From positions 11,731 through 75,730 of the forward strand of contig JBEEOW010000021.1 of the NCBI GenBank assembly GCA_041191405.1: DNA of 64,000 bases, in the 5' to 3' direction. The DNA is from JBEEOW01 sp041191405. GTDB taxonomy: Bacteria; Bacteroidota; Bacteroidia; Cytophagales; UBA9547. A program made the translations under genes and the position numbers. Below, in pieces: positions 44,798-53,168 of this stretch (positions are counted from its first letter, which is position 1; every line of letters starts with the position of its first letter). Below the pieces are notes generated by a model. It made no database searches and was not told the origin of the DNA. It saw only the letters and a list, made by a program, of their open reading frames with translations.

Positions 44798-45484
44798 ATG
44801 ACTGTTACATTTGAAGATAATTTCAAGCACAAAGGATTAAGAAATGCATTGATTAAAGAATTAAAAATCAAAGGCATAACCTCTCCAACAGTACTTGAGG
44901 CAATCAACAAAGTGCCTCGTCATTTATTTTTAGAAAGTGCATTTTTAAACCATGCGTATGAAGACAAAGCTTTCCCTATTGGCGACGGACAAACGATCTC
45001 CCAGCCATACACCGTTGCTTTGCAAACTAGTTTACTTGATGTAAAAAAAGGCGATAAAGTACTTGAAATTGGTACTGGTTCAGGTTACCAATCGTGTGTG
45101 TTACTTGAACTTGATGTTGAATTACATAGCATTGAAACGGTTAAACCTTTATTAGATAGAACATTAAAACTTCTCGACACTTTAAACAGAAGTGAATCTC
45201 TAAGATTAAGTAAAAAATATGTTGCAAATTTTTATTATGGCGATGGCACATTAGGGTTACCGCATATTGCACCTTTTGATAAAATAATTGTAACAGCAGG
45301 AGCTCCAGTGATTCCTGAAAGTTTGGTAAGCCAACTTAAGGTTGGTGGTATTTTAGTTATTCCAGTTGGGGATAGTAAATCTCAAGAAATGTTAAAAATT
45401 ACTAAAATATCAAACAAAGAAATTAAAAAAGAAATTCTAGGGAAATGTGCTTTTGTGCCTTTGATTGGTAAAGAAGGTTGGTAG
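44798..45484 (+). CDS. pcm: Protein-L-isoaspartate O-methyltransferase
   Basis: 228 residues. FPIGDGQTISQPYTVALQT (active-site region) and VLEIGTGSGYQSCVL (SAM-binding motif I) are diagnostic, with VTAGAPVIPESL later. Repairs isoaspartyl residues in damaged proteins. Confidence 0.93.
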   Translation: MTVTFEDNFKHKGLRNALIKELKIKGITSPTVLEAINKVPRHLFLESAFLNHAYEDKAFPIGDGQTISQPYTVALQTSLLDVKKGDKVLEIGTGSGYQSCVLLELDVELHSIETVKPLLDRTLKLLDTLNRSESLRLSKKYVANFYYGDGTLGLPHIAPFDKIIVTAGAPVIPESLVSQLKVGGILVIPVGDSKSQEMLKITKISNKEIKKEILGKCAFVPLIGKEGW

Positions 45485-45488
45485 TATT

Positions 45489-45530
<42 letters not shown>

Positions 45531-45665
45531 TACCCACCCCTAACCCCTCCGAGGAGGGGAATTGCAGAAAATAAAGATTAAGCTCCAGTTAAAACACTTG
45601 TCAGACTAAAATTGATAATAAGCTAAAATGTGCAATTCTTAAATTTTGAGTCTTTAATCTTAAGT

Positions 45666-46361
45666 CTAAGTTCTAAACGTCCTTTTCTCAATACGTTTTT
45701 CGTAATTTTCTCCTTTAAAAATTCGTTTTACAAAAATACCAGGTGTATGAATTTGATTTGGGTCTAGCTCTCCTGGTTCAACTAATTCTTCTACTTCTGC
45801 TATAGTTATGGTTGCTGCTGTTGCCATCATCGGGTTAAAATTTCTAGCTGTTCCTTTAAAAATTAAATTACCCATTGTATCACCTTTCCAAGCCTTCACA
45901 AATGCAAAATCAGCCCATAAAGCATGTTCAAGTAAATACACTTTTCCATTAAAAATTCTTGTTTCTTTTCCTTCAGCAACTTCTGTACCTACTCCTGCAG
46001 GTGTATAAAATGCAGGAATCCCTGCTCCTCCAGCTCTTATTTTTTCAGCTAATGTACCTTGAGGTAAAAGCTCAACTTCTAATTCTCCACTTAACAATTG
46101 ACGTTCAAACTCATGATTTTCACCTACATAAGATGAAATCATTTTCTTAACTTGTTTATTTTCTAAAAGTAAACCTATACCAAAATGATCAACTCCTGCA
46201 TTGTTTGAAATACATGTTAAACCTGTAACTCCTTTTGCCAAAATTGCAGCAATTGCATTTTCAGGGATTCCACATAAACCAAAACCGCCTAAAATTAATG
46301 TGGAATTGTTTGTCAAATCAAAAATTGCCTCATGGGCATTTGCAACAACTTTGGATATCAT
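45666..46361 (-). CDS. scoA: 3-oxoacid CoA-transferase subunit A
   Basis: 231 residues. GGFGLCGIPENAIAAI and the later YTPAGVGTEVAEGKE are the family's CoA-binding blocks. Transfers CoA between succinate and acetoacetate, with subunit B, which must be encoded elsewhere. Subunits A and B are usually adjacent, so their separation is worth noting. Confidence 0.92.
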   Translation of the reverse strand: MISKVVANAHEAIFDLTNNSTLILGGFGLCGIPENAIAAILAKGVTGLTCISNNAGVDHFGIGLLLENKQVKKMISSYVGENHEFERQLLSGELEVELLPQGTLAEKIRAGGAGIPAFYTPAGVGTEVAEGKETRIFNGKVYLLEHALWADFAFVKAWKGDTMGNLIFKGTARNFNPMMATAATITIAEVEELVEPGELDPNQIHTPGIFVKRIFKGENYEKRIEKRTFRT

Positions 46362-46425
46362 AATCTTACAAATTTGTTGCTTGTACGAATATTAAAATAT
46401 CTAGTTAAAATATAGCAATAAAAAT

Positions 46426-47202
46426 TTACCCAATAATCCTTGAAGCTACCCACATAACTAATCTTTCAGGAAAAAATCCAGTCATTTTAGATGATATTGC
46501 ATTCCAAAAACCATAAATAACCTCTCTTTTGCCTTGTTTTAAAGCTGTATATCCAAATTGAGCTACATCTTTTGGATTGGCTTTTACTTTTTGCATATTT
46601 GAGCTTAAACCTACATTTGCTTCTTTAAAAAAATGGGTATTAGTAGCTCCAGGACTCAATGTTGTTACATTTACATTTGTGCCTTTTAATTCATACCAAA
46701 GTGCATTGGTAAACGAAAGCACATAAGCCTTACTTGCAAAATATACCGACATTCGTGGTCCGGGTAAATATGCCGCTGTAGATGCAATATTTAAAATATA
46801 TCCTTCCTTCTTTGCTATCATTTGAGTTACAAACAGTCGAGTTAAAAGTGTTAAAGTATTGATATTTAACTGAATCATATTAAACTGCTTGTTTATATCC
46901 GACTCAGAAAATAAAGCTTTATCCCCTACTCCTGCATTATTTATCAACATTGAAACATGTAAACCAAGTGATTCAACTTGATTAAAAAGTTCAAAAGCTG
47001 CATTTGGTTTTGATAAATCTAATGAAATAATTCGAACATCAACATTAAATAAATTGACAATTGAATCAGAAATTGTATTCAATTTAGCCTCATTTCGAGC
47101 AACAAGAATTAAATTATAACCATCTTGCGCAGCAATAATGGCAAATTCTTTTCCAAGCCCTTCTGAAGCACCTGTAATTAATGCATATTTTGAATTATTC
47201 AT
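46426..47202 (-). CDS. Short-chain dehydrogenase/reductase
   Basis: 258 residues. TGASEGLGKEFA (cofactor loop), NNAGVG and YFASKAY (YxxxK) with Ser in NIASTAAY upstream. The substrate cannot be told. Precedes the C-terminal hydrophobic GFFPERLVMWVASRI. Follows wecB by six bases in the same direction, so it is likely the last gene of a three-gene unit. Confidence 0.9.
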   Translation of the reverse strand: MNNSKYALITGASEGLGKEFAIIAAQDGYNLILVARNEAKLNTISDSIVNLFNVDVRIISLDLSKPNAAFELFNQVESLGLHVSMLINNAGVGDKALFSESDINKQFNMIQLNINTLTLLTRLFVTQMIAKKEGYILNIASTAAYLPGPRMSVYFASKAYVLSFTNALWYELKGTNVNVTTLSPGATNTHFFKEANVGLSSNMQKVKANPKDVAQFGYTALKQGKREVIYGFWNAISSKMTGFFPERLVMWVASRIIG

Positions 47203-47208
47203 TTAAAA

Positions 47209-48300
47209 CTAAACTATCTTAGATAAAACTTCAAAAATTCTTTCAGTAGATTTTCCATCCCACAATTCAGGAATTTGTCCTTTTTTGTAAGTGCCATTAA
47301 TAATTGTATCTATCTGATTTAAAATAGCTTCATTATCAAAATGCATCAATGTATTCGAACCAACTTCAACTGTACTTGGTCTTTCAGTGTTTAAACGTAA
47401 AGTCAAACAAGGTACTTTTCTAAAAGTAGTTTCTTCTTGCACTCCACCACTATCAGTAAGTACTAATTTGGCTTCCTTAATTAATTTTTGAAAATCTAAA
47501 TAACCAGCAGGTCCAATTAATTTTAAATTTGTAAGCGAATTTAGTTTTTCTTCCAAACCAAATTTTACAAAATTATTTTTAGTTCTTGGATGAATTGGGA
47601 AAACTACATCAAATTTACCATCTAATTCCGCTATTAAATTTAAGATTTTATCTAAACCTTCTTTAATATCAACATTTGATGGGCGATGCATGGTTATCAA
47701 CACATATTTTTGAGACTCAAGTTTGAGTGTTTTTAAAATACTACTTTTGTCAATTTCAGCATCAAAAGCAACCAAAGTATCTATCATGGTATTGCCAACC
47801 ATAAAAAGTGATTCTTTTTCTTTACCTTCTTTAAGTAAATGCTCCAATCCACTTTTTTCTGTGATAAAGAAATAGTTAGCAATATCATCTGTTAAAATTC
47901 TATTGTTTTCTTCGGGCATTTCTTTGTCAAACGATCGCAAACCACTTTCAATATGCGCACATTTTATTGCCAATTTATTAGCTACAAATGCCGCTGCAAA
48001 AGTTGAATTTACATCACCAACTACCAAAATAATATCAGGTTTGTATGACTGACACACTTTTTCAAGTTCAATCATAATTCCTGCTATTTGAGTAATGGTG
48101 CTGGTTTTATCAACATCCATTGAAAAATCAGGAAGTGGTAAATTTAATTCCTGAAAAAATATATCATTCATATTATGATCAAAATGCTGACCTGTATGTA
48201 CCAACTTATGCTCAAAACCAAAAGCTTTGGCTTGCTTATGAAATTGAGTAATTTTTATAAGATTAGGTCGAGTACCTACAACTGTTAGTATTTTTTTCAT
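47209..48300 (-). CDS. wecB: UDP-N-acetylglucosamine 2-epimerase (non-hydrolysing)
   Basis: 363 residues. VVGTRPNLIKITQFHK, VVGDVNSTFAAAFVA, HIESGLRSFDKEMPEE, NRILTDDIANYFF, and TDSGGVQEETTF are WecB signatures. Converts UDP-GlcNAc to UDP-ManNAc for surface polysaccharides. Lies between a glycosyltransferase and an SDR gene in one transcription unit. Confidence 0.93.
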   Translation of the reverse strand: MKKILTVVGTRPNLIKITQFHKQAKAFGFEHKLVHTGQHFDHNMNDIFFQELNLPLPDFSMDVDKTSTITQIAGIMIELEKVCQSYKPDIILVVGDVNSTFAAAFVANKLAIKCAHIESGLRSFDKEMPEENNRILTDDIANYFFITEKSGLEHLLKEGKEKESLFMVGNTMIDTLVAFDAEIDKSSILKTLKLESQKYVLITMHRPSNVDIKEGLDKILNLIAELDGKFDVVFPIHPRTKNNFVKFGLEEKLNSLTNLKLIGPAGYLDFQKLIKEAKLVLTDSGGVQEETTFRKVPCLTLRLNTERPSTVEVGSNTLMHFDNEAILNQIDTIINGTYKKGQIPELWDGKSTERIFEVLSKIV

Positions 48301-48309
48301 AATAAATAA

Positions 48310-49617
48310 TTATTTATTTGTAGTCGCTATTTCGTTTAAAAAGGTTGCTAACTGCTTTGTTAAACCTTTGCGAGTAAATTGCTCTAAACCAACTCCTCCC
48401 TCAAAATGAATATTATTTTTATAATTGTAATATAACTTTAAAATATTCTGTTTCAAAGTTACTTCATCCAAAAATTCAGATACAAATCCAGATTTTGTAC
48501 TATTTATAATTTCAGCAGCATCACCGTTATTTGGTCCAATACACAAAATAGGTCGCTTCACTGCCATATATTCAAACACTTTTCCAGTCATAATCCCTTT
48601 TACATTTGGGGTATCATTTACCGAAAGGTATAAAACTTGTGAAGAATATTGCACTTTAATTATTTCATTATGAGGAACATATTCATAAAATTCGGTACAA
48701 AATCCTAAGTCATATTTATTCATATATTCTACAGCCGAAATATCATATTTGCCATAGAATTTCAATAAAATATCATTTTTAAAATCAGCATTTTCGTCGG
48801 CAATATTTTTAATTACCTTCCAAAATACTTCGTGATTTCGCCCTTTACTGAACATTCCTAAATGAACAATAGAAAACTTAGCATCTAAAGCAGGTTTTGG
48901 ATTTAACTGAAAATCAGCTTCATCATATCCATTGGTAATGATATCAACTTTTCGTTCAGCAATTACTTCAAGTTCTTCTCCCCAAGTTTTACCAACAATT
49001 ATTACTTTGTCAGCTTCTGCAAGTACTTCCTTTTCAAGTCGCTGATGTTTTTTTCTTGAAGCCTCAGTTAATATTAAATTTTTAAAATAATCAATATTTG
49101 TCCAAGGATCTCTAAAATCAGCTAACCATGGCAAGCCTGTTTTTCGCTTTAAATTCAAGGCAATCAAGTGCATACTATGTGGCGGACCAGTACTTATGAT
49201 TGCATCAATATTGTTTTCTTTGATGTAATTTAGCAAGTATTTCGTTGATGGATTAATCCACCATTGACGAGCATCTGGAATAAAAAAATTAGAACGAATC
49301 CAAATCGCTAGCTTATCTTTCCAACCTACTTTTTTGCGAGAAAAAAAGTTTGGGTCTATTTTTTCCTTCCCTTTTTTGCCTGTAAAAAATTTATAAATAG
49401 AATATGGTTCTAAAATTGGCTGTTTTAGTACAGTTATCCCTTCGGGCACTTCTTTTAAAAGCGATTGGTCAATTTCAGGTACTTCTCCATTTGAACTTGT
49501 ATAAACTACTGGTTCCCAACCAAATTCACGAAGATATTTAACAAACTTCAACGGACGTTGTACGCCAGAACCACCACTTGGAGGCCAATAATAAGAAATA
49601 AATAAAACCTTTTTCAC
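48310..49617 (-). CDS. Glycosyltransferase, family-4 type
   Basis: 435 residues. SYYWPPSGGSGVQRPLKFVK (N-terminal GT-B loop), ISTGPPHSMHLIAL, PWLADFRDPW, and C-terminal ECIGPNNGDAAEII-like IGPNNGDAAEII. Probably adds a sugar to a surface polysaccharide or capsule. First gene of the unit with wecB. Confidence 0.88.
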   Translation of the reverse strand: MKKVLFISYYWPPSGGSGVQRPLKFVKYLREFGWEPVVYTSSNGEVPEIDQSLLKEVPEGITVLKQPILEPYSIYKFFTGKKGKEKIDPNFFSRKKVGWKDKLAIWIRSNFFIPDARQWWINPSTKYLLNYIKENNIDAIISTGPPHSMHLIALNLKRKTGLPWLADFRDPWTNIDYFKNLILTEASRKKHQRLEKEVLAEADKVIIVGKTWGEELEVIAERKVDIITNGYDEADFQLNPKPALDAKFSIVHLGMFSKGRNHEVFWKVIKNIADENADFKNDILLKFYGKYDISAVEYMNKYDLGFCTEFYEYVPHNEIIKVQYSSQVLYLSVNDTPNVKGIMTGKVFEYMAVKRPILCIGPNNGDAAEIINSTKSGFVSEFLDEVTLKQNILKLYYNYKNNIHFEGGVGLEQFTRKGLTKQLATFLNEIATTNK

Positions 49618-49693
49618 CGCTCTAATATCCTATTTCATAAATAATTTACCAAAAATACTAAAACTTATTTATAAAATATTTTTAATTTAAAAC

Positions 49694-49701
49694 TACATTT
49701 G
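49694..49701 (+). promoter_or_regulatory. -7 box of proC
   Basis: TACATTTG matches TAnnTTTG and lies 24 bases before ATG 49726. No clear TTG at -33 (TTTA instead). Confidence 0.45.
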
Positions 49702-49725
49702 CAATCCAATCAATATTTGAACACT

Positions 49726-50532
49726 ATGCAAATGAAAATAGCCATTGTAGGATGTGGCAACATGGGACTTACTTATGCTAAGTCATTATCATCGTATGAT
49801 TTAGTAAAATTCGACGATTTATTACTTATTGAAAGAAACGAAGAACATGCAAAAGCACTTGCAGCTTTAGAAATTGGTAAAGTTGTACCTGCAATTGACG
49901 AGCAATTACATAATTACGACATTGTTATTGTTGCCGTAAAACCACAAGATTTTGATGCGGTGGCTAGTGTACTTTCAAATTTTTTATTGGAAAAGCACTT
50001 GGTATATTCTGTAATGGCAGGTATCACCATTGAGCGTATTTCAAAAGGCTTAAATCACAAAAATATTGTTAGAGCTATGCCAAACACGCCTGCTCAAATA
50101 GGAATGGGAATTACAGCCTATGTTGCAAGTGAATCAGTTTCAATGGATCAAGTAAGAAAAGTAGAGAAAATGCTTTCAACTACTGGTCGTGAAATTATGG
50201 TTGAGGAAGAGTCTATGCTTGATGCTGTAACTGCACTTAGCGGTAGTGGTCCGGCTTATTTTTATTACATTGTAAAGCACATGATTGAGGCTGGAAAACA
50301 AATGGGCTTAGATGAAAGTATGTCGGCACTTTTAGTAAAACAAACCATGGTTGGGGCTTACCATTTGATGGCAAATTCAAACAAAAACTTAAATGAATTA
50401 ATTGCCAATGTAAAATCAAAAGGTGGAACTACAGAAGCAGCTTTAAATAAATTTGACGAAAAACACGTTGGCGAAAGTATTATTGAAGCTTTGAAAGCCG
50501 CTGAAAATAGAGCAAAAGAATTGTCGAAATAG
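49726..50532 (+). CDS. proC: Pyrroline-5-carboxylate reductase
   Basis: 268 residues from ATG 49726 (or 49732). KIAIVGCGNMGLTYA is the nucleotide-binding loop; VRAMPNTPAQIGMG and ALSGSGPAYFY are diagnostic. Last step of proline synthesis using NAD(P)H. Confidence 0.93.
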   Translation: MQMKIAIVGCGNMGLTYAKSLSSYDLVKFDDLLLIERNEEHAKALAALEIGKVVPAIDEQLHNYDIVIVAVKPQDFDAVASVLSNFLLEKHLVYSVMAGITIERISKGLNHKNIVRAMPNTPAQIGMGITAYVASESVSMDQVRKVEKMLSTTGREIMVEEESMLDAVTALSGSGPAYFYYIVKHMIEAGKQMGLDESMSALLVKQTMVGAYHLMANSNKNLNELIANVKSKGGTTEAALNKFDEKHVGESIIEALKAAENRAKELSK

Positions 50533-50583
50533 TTGGTTTTGAGTTGAGAGTTAAGGGTTTAGGGTTAAGAGTTTTAATTTATT
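50533..50583. repeat. GAGTTGAGAGTTAAGGGTTT-type words
   Basis: Short spacer of imperfect seven-base words after proC, the same family as 45490-45530. Confidence 0.6.
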
Positions 50584-50643
50584 CGAAAAATTAACTTTAC
50601 GGTTACTGAGCGTAGTCGAAGTATTAGTAAAGTTGATTTTTCG
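50584..50643. repeat. Single-hairpin repeat unit
   Basis: Arms 50584-50600 and 50627-50643 (17 bp, one mismatch) enclose GGTTACTGAGCGTAGTCGAA. A half-unit of the repeat family that brackets the GIY-YIG gene. Confidence 0.75.
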
Positions 50644-50708
50644 CTAGTCTGAATTAGGATTTGTAGGATTGAAAGATTTTAGGATTAATACCAATTGTAT
50701 TTATTAAA

Positions 50709-50849
50709 TAGTCCAGCGAAAACTCACACTTCGGCTACGCTCAGTGACCGTTTTCGAGTATCGGTTACTCGAAAAATAGCGTTTACGGTGGTTGAGCGTA
50801 GTCGAAACCTTAGTAAATGCTATTTTTCGCTGTATAAATTATTGGACTA
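50709..50849. repeat. Nested double-hairpin repeat unit
   Basis: Outermost TAGTCCA/TGGACTA arms frame two hairpins. The first has CGAAAAC/GTTTTCG arms around ACACTTCGGCTACGCTCAGT; the second has 17-bp arms (50770-50786, 50813-50829) around GGTGGTTGAGCGTAGTCGAA. The two cores are reverse complements of each other. Spacers 50644-50708 and 50850-50976 hold nothing else I can identify. Confidence 0.85.
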
Positions 50850-50976
50850 CCTACAGCTTATATTTGGTATAAATCTTTCAATCTTATACTCATTGAATCC
50901 TAATTCAGACAACAACAAAAAACTCTCAATTAGAAATTACTAATTGAGACTTTTTTGTTTTACCTATTTTCTAGGA

Positions 50977-52158
50977 TTACTGCAATACTTTTTGAGTAGT
51001 ACCATCTGTATATCTGTAAATTACCAAACCATTGTAATTTTTATCTACTTCAATACCTTGTAAATTATAAATACTTTGTAATGTTTTGTTTAGATTTAAA
51101 AGTTCTTCTGAATCAATACTTGTAACTGTAGGGTTTAACAGTACACTAAATGTATTTGCACTAACATCTGTACGTGCATGCCCAAGTGGACTAGTACCTC
51201 CTATTTCCAACCTAAACATATATTTTTGACCAATGGTTAGATTTGAGAATGAAAATTGACCACCACCATTTACTGTTTTACATGAATTATTTGGCAAAAT
51301 ATTAAAATTCACAGTATCAATTAAAGCAATTTTTGCCTCCCAATTTGGGTCACTTAAACTTAAAGTAAAGTTTGGGTTTAATTCTGAAGCAATAAATGTG
51401 TAAAAAATATCTATTGTATTATAAAATGGTTTAGCAGTATTGCAAATTACACTTGAGTTTGATTCTTTAGTAAAATTTGTAGTAGTATCAAGATAAATGG
51501 TGTTACTATTTAATTTAATTGGTTTAATTGAATAGTCTCCAATTTTATCAATGCAATTTGTGTTGTAATTTAAGGGATTTTCGGATTTCCATATTACTGA
51601 ATTAAGTTGCAATTGATTTATACATACAGAACCACTTTGTAAATAAGCATATTTTAGATTAATACAATTTCTTAAATCAATATTTGAAACACCTGTTCCT
51701 AATAATTTAAGTGAATCAAGTTGAGTGTTGTTAGTTAAGTTTAAATAATTTAAACTGTAATTATTTATTAAACATGTTAAATTCAAATATTTCAATTTTG
51801 AACATTTTGAAACATTAATATTTGCTAAACTATTAATTACTGGACCTGATATTTTTTTTAACTCAACATTTGAACTAAGATCAATATTTGATATGGAACC
51901 AGGAAACAAAAACCATGTGAAATTTTTAAAAGCTTCTAATCCAGTTAAATTATTTATTGATTTTGAAGATAAATCAATTTTCCCTTTAAATGCTTCCGCT
52001 TCTTGCACTGAAATTTCTGTATCTTTATTTGTATTAATTGAATCTGTCCTTCCTAGCAAATACGCTTTAAAATTAGCATCAGGTATGTTTACATTTTGTG
52101 CTAAAGTTGTAATTGCAGTACATAGTACAATTGAAAAGTTTAATAAAAGTTTTTTCAT
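50977..52158 (-). CDS. Secreted leucine-rich-repeat protein with T9SS-type tail
   Basis: 393 residues. Signal peptide ending TTLAQ (about 20). VNIPDANFKAYLLGR and the EISVQEAE, LTGLEAFKNFT segments are the start of Bacteroidota LRR surface proteins, followed by LRR-like blocks of about 20-25 residues to about 200. The C-terminus (LQGIEVDKNYNGLVIYRY then QKVLQ) resembles a type IX sorting domain. Likely secreted and bound to the cell surface. Confidence 0.8.
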   Translation of the reverse strand: MKKLLLNFSIVLCTAITTLAQNVNIPDANFKAYLLGRTDSINTNKDTEISVQEAEAFKGKIDLSSKSINNLTGLEAFKNFTWFLFPGSISNIDLSSNVELKKISGPVINSLANINVSKCSKLKYLNLTCLINNYSLNYLNLTNNTQLDSLKLLGTGVSNIDLRNCINLKYAYLQSGSVCINQLQLNSVIWKSENPLNYNTNCIDKIGDYSIKPIKLNSNTIYLDTTTNFTKESNSSVICNTAKPFYNTIDIFYTFIASELNPNFTLSLSDPNWEAKIALIDTVNFNILPNNSCKTVNGGGQFSFSNLTIGQKYMFRLEIGGTSPLGHARTDVSANTFSVLLNPTVTSIDSEELLNLNKTLQSIYNLQGIEVDKNYNGLVIYRYTDGTTQKVLQ

Positions 52159-52292
52159 GGGTTAATTGTTTAGTAATAATTAAAAATGAAGTATTTAAAA
52201 TTGTTTTCAAAGTTTTTGGGGAGTTTTTTTGAAAAATAGTGTGAATTAGGAAAAAATAGAAATTTTATTAAAAATACTGTTAGAACAAATTA

Positions 52293-52400
52293 GCGAAAAC
52301 TAACACTTCGGCTACGCTCAGTGACCGTTTTCGAGAACTTAGATACTCGAACATTGCAAATTACGGTGGTTGAGCGTAGCCGAAACCTTGGTAATTTGTA
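52293..52400. repeat. Double-hairpin repeat, copy A
   Basis: First of four same-direction copies: CGAAAACTAACACTTCGGCT, then CAGTGACCGTTTTCGAG, then a second hairpin CGAACATTGCAAATTACGG to GAGCGTAGCCGAAACC. Spacer 52159-52292 shows no gene or hairpin. Confidence 0.9.
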
Positions 52401-52427
52401 TTGATTACTGATTGTTTTATTTTTTAA

Positions 52428-52534
52428 CGAAAACTAACACTTCGTCTACGCTCAGTGACAGTTTTCGAGGACTTAGATATTCGAACATTGCAAATTGCGG
52501 TGGTTGAGCGTAGCCGAAACCTTAGTAATTTGTA
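52428..52534. repeat. Double-hairpin repeat, copy B
   Basis: Same unit as copy A; the core reads CTTCGTCTACGCTCAGTGAC. Separated from A by 27 bases. Confidence 0.9.
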
Positions 52535-52562
52535 TTGATTGCTGATTGTTTTATTTTTTTAA

Positions 52563-52679
52563 CTAAAACTAACACTTCGTCTACGCTCAGTGACAGTTTT
52601 CGAGGACTTAGATACTCGAACATTACAAATTACGGTGGTTGAGCGTAGCCGAAACCTTAGTAATTTGTATTGTTCGCTG
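52563..52679. repeat. Double-hairpin repeat, copy C
   Basis: Same unit. Ends 10 bases before the GIY-YIG gene, on its 3' side. Confidence 0.9.
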
Positions 52680-52689
52680 ATTATTTTAT

Positions 52690-53001
52690 TTAATTTTGAG
52701 TAATAACAAAATGTGTATCGTTTTTACATTCAGATATTTTATGTAAATTATCAAACTGTTCATTAATTAAAGCTTCTTTTTTAATTCTACTCCAACCTTG
52801 AATTTGTTTTTCTCTATTGAAAGCCATATTTAAACTTGAATACTCTTCATAATATACAAGTTTTACTGGCAATCTTTTCTTTGTATAATTAGCACCAATT
52901 CCTGCATTATGCTGGTTTACACGTATTTGTAAATCATTTGTACTCCCTACATAATAACTATTGTCATTACAAAGTAAAATATATACATAACCAACTGTCA
53001 T
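52690..53001 (-). CDS. GIY-YIG nuclease domain protein (UPF0213-like)
   Basis: 103 residues. GYVYILLCNDNSYYVGSTND provides the GIY (YVY) and YIG (YYVG) motifs, Arg27 the catalytic arginine (QIRVNQHNAG), and NREKQIQGWSR the conserved Glu. A single-domain endonuclease family common in Bacteroidota. It lies tightly between copies C and D of the double-hairpin repeat. Role unknown; association with the repeat is the main clue. Confidence 0.85.
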   Translation of the reverse strand: MTVGYVYILLCNDNSYYVGSTNDLQIRVNQHNAGIGANYTKKRLPVKLVYYEEYSSLNMAFNREKQIQGWSRIKKEALINEQFDNLHKISECKNDTHFVITQN

Positions 53002-53025
53002 AATTATATTTTAAATATTTGATTA

Positions 53026-53141
53026 GCGAAAACTAACACTTCGGCTACGCTCAGTGACCGTTTTCGAAGACTTAGGTACTCGAACATTACAAATTACGGT
53101 GGTTGAGCGTAGCCGAAACCATAGTAATTTGCAATGTTCGC
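53026..53141. repeat. Double-hairpin repeat, copy D
   Basis: Fourth copy, 25 bases upstream of the GIY-YIG start codon, in the same direction as A-C. The second hairpin arms read CGAACATTACAAATTAC and GTAATTTGCAATGTTCG. Confidence 0.9.
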
Positions 53142-53168
53142 AGTATAACAAAAATATTAACTATAAAG

